A stretch of 64,000 bases of DNA, from contig JAXGGA010001585.1 in the NCBI GenBank assembly GCA_038373865.1, positions 1 to 64,000 of the forward strand. Direction: 5' to 3'. Every line of letters starts with the position of its first letter. Position 1 is the first letter of the stretch. The translations under genes were made by a program, and so were the position numbers. Shown here one piece after another: positions 56,739 through 64,000 of the stretch. The DNA comes from Uloborus plumipes. Taxonomy: Eukaryota > Arthropoda > Arachnida > Araneae > Uloboridae. Under the pieces are notes generated by a model. The model was not told the origin of the DNA, did not search any database, and saw only the letters and a list, made by a program, of their open reading frames with translations.

Positions 56739-58361
56739 ATACTATGTCCCCCATACTATGTCCCTTTATATCCCTATTCAATGGCGCGGTAAAATTCAGT
56801 CATTCTGACGCAATTAAACATATCCACTTTTCATTTGGGAAACATTCATATAGTGTGAGAAAAAAAAAGTTCGATACGTAGTTTTGCAGAGCATGCTCTT
56901 ATAAGTTTTATAAAATGTTTCTGATTTAACGTAAAGCCCTTGCTCCAGTTTTGGCTAAAATCTTTGATTTATTTTTCAGCTAAAAAACTATTCAATGAAA
57001 AAAATATTTTTTTCTTTTAATGCATTCCATCGTTCTTTTTTTGAAATGTACTTTCATCATTTTTTGCACTGTTTACACGCATATGTTTGATGTTAATAAT
57101 ATCAAACGTAAAGGCCTGTAGCTCGAGTATTAAAATCTTTTTACTTTTAGAGCCTACAAAATCTCTTTTAAAACGACAAGGAAAAAAAAACATTATTCAT
57201 TTATATTTCTCATGTCATGAGCTAAGGATTTATCGAAGCTCCATAAAAGAAACCGTGAATTCTGTATTTTTTTTTTCATTTTATTATCCTTTTTATTTAA
57301 TCTTTAGATGAATCTTCATGAATCTTTTACGAGAAGCGAAATGAAAAGGTCGTATATTTCCAACTAAAACTTTGTTCGGCTATTTTCATTATTATTTCTT
57401 TTCAAAAAATTAAATCCAGCGAGTTTCGGGGAAAAATGAATGTTTCTAGAATTCGCAGTCTTATAAATGAAATACTTTTTGAAAATGAAAAAAAAAATTT
57501 TTTTTTTTTGCCTTTTTTTCGGTACCTGAACATGAGAGTTATTTTCAATATTTATTCAGTCGGAAGTTTTAATTATTTTTACATTTTTAAGTTCTGATCA
57601 TGGCTTTTAAGTGCGATGTTTTAATGTAAACGTTTTGCAAGAAGCTTTTGTGACAATATTGATTCTGTGTAAATTAATTTCAGAATTTTTCTTTCTTAGT
57701 TCTGAAAAACCCTTATTAAGCACACCAAATTACTTTTTTAAGCATAAAATCTAGTAAAAATCTTTTTCTGAAACATTGAGCTTAAAATGTAACAGATCAA
57801 ACTAAGATAACTTATGTAAATCATTTGTCGCAAATCAGAAATTAATCCAACAAAGTTTACAGGCTGTGTTACCAAAACGCAAAAGCATGATTATTTAATG
57901 CACGTTATGCAACTGATCATGAACTAATATAAGTGATAAAGAGCTCGTCTAGACCGTATTGTGAATAAATAATGGAGACATAAATATGAAGTTAAAAAAT
58001 TAGCAAAATTAAAATGTTAGAAATATTTTAAATACATCTCATATTTAAGGTATTTAAGACTTTTCATACGTTACTGGGCACTTCTTAAAATAATTTTTAT
58101 TTTTCAATTAATGGTAAAATAAATAAAATGAAAATTAATAAACATGTACATGTGAATATTAACGGTTCCCTTACAACATTTGTTTATGAAATTATGTCTG
58201 TAGAGCTGTGTTCAATTACACTTTTTTTAAATAGAATAATTGTATAATTTTTCTACTGTTTTTTGAAAAAAAAGAAGGGAATTTTCACACCTTAAATAAA
58301 AATTATGTTTTTCACAATGAGTAATTGTGATAGGTGTGTGTGTGTTGCCGTTCGGGGGTGT
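56739..58361. other. intergenic, nothing recognised
   Basis: ATACTATGTCCC occurs twice at about 56740-56763. The rest is AT-rich with poly-A and poly-T runs. No gene seen. Confidence 0.5.
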
Positions 58362-58885
58362 ACTAGGGTGGGACAAAAATGATATTTTTTTTTATTTCGA
58401 TGATGCGGAGAAGGGAAAAGGTGCCGTTGGGGGGAGCAAAGTACACATAAAAAATGATCGAAATTTTTTGGTATACTTCTTGATCTACCGCAATCGCGTT
58501 GAAGTTTGTAAAAAATGCAGTTTTTTTGAGATTTTTAGTAAATTATTTAAAAAAAAAATCTATTTTCGGTAACGGGTAGGGCGGAAAAGTAGATGCTATT
58601 GGGGGCATAGAAGTGCCATGAAAAATTGAGGTCTGTGGTATAATTCCTTTCTTTTCTACAAATGGCTAGAAGATTTGGTAATTTCCTGATTTTTTTTACG
58701 TTTTAAATTCAATTTTGGCAAAACGTTAAAATGCTGTTTTCGCCGTACTTATATGAAATAACTGCATTCTTTGTCATATATGATGCATTTTTAGATGTTT
58801 TGTGCTGAAAAATTTTGAAAATGGCACCTTTTCCGCACTTTGCATTATCGATTAAAAAAAAAAAGTCATTTTTGGCCCACTCTAG
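58362..58885. mobile_element. TAGGGTGG-family MITE
   Basis: Ends TAGGGTGGGACAAAAATGA and inverse TCATTTTTGGCCCACTCTA. Flanks GGGTGTAC and GTGTGTAC match in 7 of 8. Inside, AAGTGCxAAAAGGTGCC-type phrases occur on both sides in inverted order. The end sequence and the GTAC-containing target link it to the larger element at 26016-28979. Confidence 0.7.
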
Positions 58886-61874
58886 TGTGTACGCGGTCTT
58901 GTGTATGTGTGTGTAAGGACATGGGTTCCACCGCCCGAGGAAGATGCTAAAAAAAGGCCATTCTTTGCATTTTTGCAAGGTGACAAGAAAAATGGCGACT
59001 GCTTGCTTTTATCTTAATTTATCACCCCGTTAAGTTACTAAAGCAAGCTAAACAACTCAAGTATAAATGCGCACAAAATAACTCATGAGGTGGAAATAAA
59101 AAAAAAAAAAAATACCAGTGCTCGAAAAGTAGAAGAAAAAAAGCAATAGCAATGTATAATAGTGTACATCGATTTAGTGTTAGAAAGTATAGAAACAGGC
59201 CTATAAAGTCTTTGAGCAGATCGTATGTTATCTACAAAGCATAGTTATAGTCAATCGAGATAATGGGGGAGTTCCTTTTTTTCCAAATTTTTTTTATTTT
59301 TTGAGTAGCACTGTCCAAAACATGGAGTGACTCACTTTTTTTTTGTTTGACTCATTTTCTTTCTTCAAAAAATAATCCTAAAATACTTTCAGTTGCTGTT
59401 TCATTTTCTCTGGCTGATATCACAAGTGTACAAAACGCTCCAAGTAAGGCCACTTTATCGATTCGCCGCCATTTTGGAGTCGAATTTTTTCTTGTTTTGG
59501 AGCTGGGGTTATCGAAATCCGAAATGGTTGGAAGCGTCGGTCTGGCTTTACACCAAAGTTTCTCCTCTTGTGACACCATACGAGACCTAGCTTCGTTTCA
59601 GATGTTAGAAATTATGAAAAATGAATAAAAGTAACCTGTTGGGGGTTTCTGAAAATAATTTCTGAGTCCGTTTTTTCCTTTTTTTGTTTTTGCTAATTTT
59701 ATCAATATCAATGACTGAAAGTTGTACTTCTTACTGAAGGAGACACTGTTATTGTATACGTCATACACGTAGAATTCATGGAGATAGCTTATATGATGCA
59801 GTTTGATTATTAACATCTTTGGATGTTTTTTGTAAATTTGTGTAAAAATATCTGTGCTGACTATGCAGGTTCGACAGGAATATCCTTGAAAACTATCGTT
59901 ACAGGCTTAAAATGTATTTTCCAGTTCCAGTTAAAACAAAGATGGTAATTTTATGGATATTTGACGTAGTCTATTTGAGAAAAGGAGGAACATGGCGTTG
60001 TTTTATTTCATGCAGATTCTATTATAGTGAAAAATCGCAGTTGGTTAAAATCTAATGAAAGGAGTTGAAGTGGTCAAAATTACTACTGGAGTATCCGTGC
60101 GTTTGCGAGTAAATAATAAATAAACAACACTGTACGGCAAAATACCAACTGCAGCTCGTGTCGTTCGTAAAATTAATTTCAAATGTCAGGTTTGAAATAA
60201 TATTTTCGAACCCTAACAGATTTAATCTATGTTTATTCTTCATAAAACCTTCCTTTCATATTTTTTTTCTCTTCTTAGTACTCAAGACAATATCTGTGCA
60301 GCAAAGAAGCTCAATATTTAATTACTTAGAAATAATGGGCTTGTGTGAAGAGAACCCTTGTAAAAGATTCAGTAAATAGCTAAGCAATTTTCATACATAA
60401 GAAGGTTTATTCTTCTCCAGAGAAACGAAAAAGCTCTTTAACCTTTTTAATTACTTCCCGAATTGGATATTTGTAGTTTCTGTCTGGTTATAATTTTGAA
60501 ACCACCAAAAATACCTAAGTTGTAAGCTAGAAACTAATTTCACTCTGCTAACGACGTTCCAATAAGACAACATAAAAATGCACAGCTTGGTATTTATGAC
60601 ATTAATAATGTTAAGGCTGCAGAAATTGACAAAGTAAATGAGTGATTTTTTTAAAACCACCAGCAAATGAATATTATTCTTTCAAAGAATGTCGGAAAAG
60701 TACAACCGCAGCGTTTGTATTAGATATTAGACGCAAGGGTAATTTGAAGAAGTTGGGTTGCTTTCAGAAATTTTAGTCCATTGTTAAACCCCATTTGTTT
60801 AATAGTGAATTTAAACATTTGTGATGATGTAAACGTTTAATGTAATCATATAAAGTTTGCAGAGAGATCGAATGAAATTTTGAGCATTATTTTTTTTCAA
60901 AAGAGAATGCTTTACTTTATTAAAGTTGAAACAATAAATTTAAAGCTAGGTTCTCTGCAGCAGGGGTTCTCAACCAAGAAGGCGCCCCACATTTGTTCGA
61001 AACGACAAAAAAGTAGAAAGAAACCATTCACTGTGAATCGCTCTCCTCGCAAAGTAGTAAAAATATGATTTACTTTAGTCTGGCTTTAAGGGTCTGATAT
61101 TTTTTAAAACACATCAAATTTGAAGGTCAATCTTTTTGATAAAATGCAAATTGCCCCCGTCATACCATGACAGGTCATTTTGTAGTTTTTTCGTTCACTA
61201 TATTGGTGTTTGTAAATAGCAAAAATCAAACGAAAACATCTGCTACGACAACATTCACGGGTGGTAGCAGCTAAAATGTTTATGTTTACTCACAGAAGGG
61301 ATTAGACTATTTGCAGCCCATCGGAAGCCGCGAATAAAAGTAAATTCATCAGTAATTTTGGTTACATTATTTATTTTCAATTATTATTTTTTTTATTATT
61401 TCATATTCATAAATTCTGATGAATTTTTAATTTTTATTTACGGTGTAATATGTATTTTATAGGTGGGAAAAAACAATCAGAAATGGCTTTTACTGAATTG
61501 AAACTCAAATAAAGAGCACGTCCGAAAAAAATAAAAACAAAACTGTTCACTAATATGACGATATTTGTAAAAGCCATATTAATTTAGTGGAACTTATCGC
61601 CAATTAATGTTTGCACTAACATATACTCGGCATAACGAGAGCTGGCGGCTCAAAGTAAAATAAATTTCCCCCTCTCCGTACTTTTTCCCTTATGGTTGTC
61701 ATAGTTACTGCCCTATGGACTTTTTCCCACTTAGCTTTTGCAACAATGGTTAAATGCAAAACGGTTAAAATTGCTTTTTATGCGTAAACTATTATTCTAT
61801 TGAAAAATCAACGTTAATAAAGCAGAACGTTTTCTTTGAAATGTTTGTTTTGTTTATGTATGACTAGATTTGTT
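58886..61874. other. intergenic, nothing recognised
   Basis: AT-rich. TCACAAG at about 59421 and CTTGTGA at about 59567 are inverted, as part of a possible MITE of about 150 bp that I could not delimit. ORFs at 59347-59628 on both strands overlap each other and it. No host gene recognised. Confidence 0.45.
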
Positions 61875-62345
61875 ATAAAATATTTTTGGAAAAAAAATTG
61901 AACCGACTTTGGAACTTCACTCGGCAAGTGCTCTAAAAAGTAAAAAATAATTTTATTCTTTGAACACCATCGACACTACATTTAAACATAAGTTTTGAAG
62001 TCGGTGCAAAAACACTATATAGAATCATACGAAACTATAATTTAACTATATATATAAATTACAATGAATCCAGGTTCTTTAATCGCATTCGCATACACTA
62101 CATTGACAACCACATATTTATGTAATGGTACAAATATTCAGCTCTTAATTTTCAATGGTTTCTCTGAAAAATGTTGGCAAAATGTAGTTAAACATCATTT
62201 CACCTATAGTTTTTGCACCGACTTCAAAACTTATGTTTAAATGTAGTGTCTATGGTGTTCAAAGAATAAAATTATTTTTTACTTTTTAGAGCACTTGCCG
62301 AGTGAAGTTCCAAAGTCGGTTCAATTTTTTTTCCAAAAATATTTT
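61875..62345. mobile_element. foldback element with ~138-bp arms
   Basis: Arms 61875-62013 and 62209-62345 are near-identical inverted copies (TTGGAAAAAAAATTGAACCG at left, CGGTTCAATTTTTTTTCCAA at right; GAAGTCGGTGCAAAAAC inner). The loop is about 195 bases. The AACCGACTT words resemble a repeat common in arthropods. Confidence 0.8.
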
Positions 62346-62657
62346 ATTTTATTCTTTTTAGTGTAAATGTACATATGAAATAAGGTAATGTTTCCATTAC
62401 AAAACTTCACCTAATTTGCTTAAGCAAATGTTTCATAAAATAAACTATGTAAGGAAAAAAAAGAAACTTTTTTCTTTTTAGAGCACTTGCCGAGTGAAGT
62501 TCCGAAGTCGGTTCAATTTTTTTTCCAAAAATATTTTATTTTATTCTTTTTAGTGTAAATGTACATATGAAATAAGGTAATGTTTCCATTACAAAACTTC
62601 ACCTAATTTGCTTAAGCAAATGCTTCATAAAATAAACTATGTAAGGAAAAAAAGAAA
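62283..62657 (+). repeat. 191-base tandem duplication overlapping a foldback arm
   Basis: GAGCACTTGCCGAGTGAAGT at 62290 recurs at 62481. About 190 bases including TAGTGTAAATGTACATATGA and CTTCACCTAATTTGCTTAAG repeat with only a few differences. The right part of the foldback arm was therefore copied again. Confidence 0.88.
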
Positions 62658-63912
62658 GTATCAACCCGTCTAAAATTTTAAACGATTGACACTAAAAAAT
62701 AATCCTTGTTATTCTCTGCTATTTGTTTGTGTACTATTTTAATCAAAGGCTAAATATTAACGGCTTTTCAACTAATTTATATTTCAAAACAACACTAGAT
62801 GCTGGCGGTTCATAAAATTTTACGACGTATTACGTACGTGGCACGCTAATGAGTTTCATGTTTGCTTCAGTTAAGCCTTCATTCAAAATTTTCATTATCA
62901 TTATAATCACTGTTTCATATCAATCACGTTTTGTAACAATGTATTTCATATTTAATCATTTAGGACAAATCGCTTTAAATTTGAGCAAAAATTTGGAGAT
63001 TTTCCTCACTTTCTTCAGAATTCCTTTATCAAAACTTTTGTAAATTAAGACTAATAAAACCTGAAATATTACGAATCAATTAGTACCTGGTACGACTTTC
63101 AGTTCGTTGGAGTTAAGGAGAAAAAAGCAGGACATAGAAAGATACTCGGTTTAAAATTTTCAAAAAGACCATAGAAATGAATTTCATTATGCAATCCAGA
63201 GAAGCCTGGCGTTCAAAATGGTCATTATTACGATTACTGTGATCCCAATTTCTTTTTCGAAAGATTTCTGCAGGTTCCCGTTATCGAACCCGGACCACGA
63301 GAGGATGGGACCAATCGGAAAGAAAGACCTTTCTAACAAAAAAAGAATTTTTGAAATCGGTCCAGGCATCTTCGAGCAATCTTATAACATACAAAAAAAA
63401 AAAAAAAAAATTTCTCCGACGAATTGTATAACCTCCTCCTTTGTTGAAGTCGGTTAATAAAACGTTTAGAAATGACATGAGGATATAAATAAAAGCGTAA
63501 GCCTAATCGAATCAACATAAAATAAATGAAGTGTCTCAACAGCAGTGCATGAAAAAAAGAGTGGAGCTGTATTCCTTTCGTACGGTTTCCATGGAAACAA
63601 AGCAAAATGTCTAAACTTGATACGATTACGAGTATCAAGTATTTAAAAGTAACCGAGTATGGTGCTAGATTTAACTAGTTTCTTGGTACAGCATCAAACT
63701 TTTTAACAGTGGATAAGTATTCACGTGTTATATGCGCTACGGCCCAAAATATTGCAAGTTCAACAAATTCACCATTTTATTGATAGTAAGAGCAAGAAAA
63801 GAAATATTTTTTTCAATCCAACCAATATTCTTCGATGTCAACTTGTTTAACTAGTTTTAAGACACTATCTGATTAAGTTATTGAAGAAAAATAATTGAAG
63901 TTGTCGTTTTTT
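62658..63912. other. intergenic with an AACCGACTTC-type repeat
   Basis: At 63405-63456 CCGACGAATTG, AACCTCCTCCTTTG and TTGAAGTCGGTT form the familiar arthropod dispersed repeat phrase. A poly-A run lies just before it (63393-63410). The remainder shows no gene. Confidence 0.5.
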
Positions 63913-64000
63913 AGCCTACTTTCCCGTTAAAAATAAAAGAAAGACGAAAAAAAGTATTAAAATTGGCTTAATGCATCTAAAAAATATTGCCAAGTCCAAA
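63913..64000 (+). mobile_element. DINE/Helentron-like element, copy 3 (cut by window end)
   Basis: Begins AGCCTACTTTCCCGTTAAAA and follows copy 1 base for base (with few changes) through GGCTTAATGCAT into the ATTGCCAAGTCC repeat, where the window ends. Confidence 0.85.

Overview
This is eukaryotic nuclear DNA, AT-rich and full of transposable elements. It is most likely from an arthropod. The gene's close resemblance to vertebrate SGSM3, its long T-rich introns and the mix of Helitron, mariner, Merlin, piggyBac, hAT-like, P-like and RNase-H LINE elements would suit a chelicerate such as a spider, but the species cannot be fixed from the sequence. There are no operons, CRISPR arrays or other prokaryotic features.

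The only host gene I can support is on the + strand, positions 568-31560. It is an ortholog of small G protein signaling modulator 3 (SGSM3, also called RUTBC3) with 19 coding exons. The reconstructed reading frame (2409 nt, 802 residues) stays open across every GT-AG junction. In order it encodes an acidic N-terminus, a Rab-GAP TBC domain, an SH3 domain and a C-terminal RUN domain. A splice acceptor ahead of the first coding exon suggests a non-coding 5' exon left of the window. The 6 kb after the stop codon contains no element I could recognise and ends at a strong AATAAA at 37619, so the gene may have a very long 3' UTR.

The introns are transposon traps. Intron 1 holds a broken Merlin element with a piggyBac element (TTAA duplications) inside it, and a hAT-like MITE. 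Intron 5 has a Tigger-like MITE. Intron 6 has a Tigger-like repeat cut by a 5'-truncated RNase-H LINE. Intron 7 has two adjoining non-autonomous Helitrons, the first loaded with a MITE and a tRNA-derived SINE. Intron 9 has a Helentron/DINE-like element. Intron 15 has a 3 kb element with about 330-bp inverted repeats and an 8-bp target duplication, itself carrying a Helitron that carries a MITE.

From 37.7 kb to the end no host gene is recognisable. This part holds a Harbinger-like MITE, a Tigger-like MITE, a tRNA-like SINE, a mariner split by a P-like element with a THAP zinc-finger ORF, a 260-bp MITE with a perfect 8-bp duplication, a near-perfect 651-bp foldback element, a second and larger DINE-like copy in opposite orientation, a second LINE 3' end, further foldback and tandem repeats, and the start of a third DINE-like copy at the window edge. 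Long stretches between them show nothing I can name. I found no clear new biological system. The most unusual structures are the foldback element, the TAGGGTGG-ended family, the DINE-like family with expanding internal repeats, and the P-in-mariner nest.
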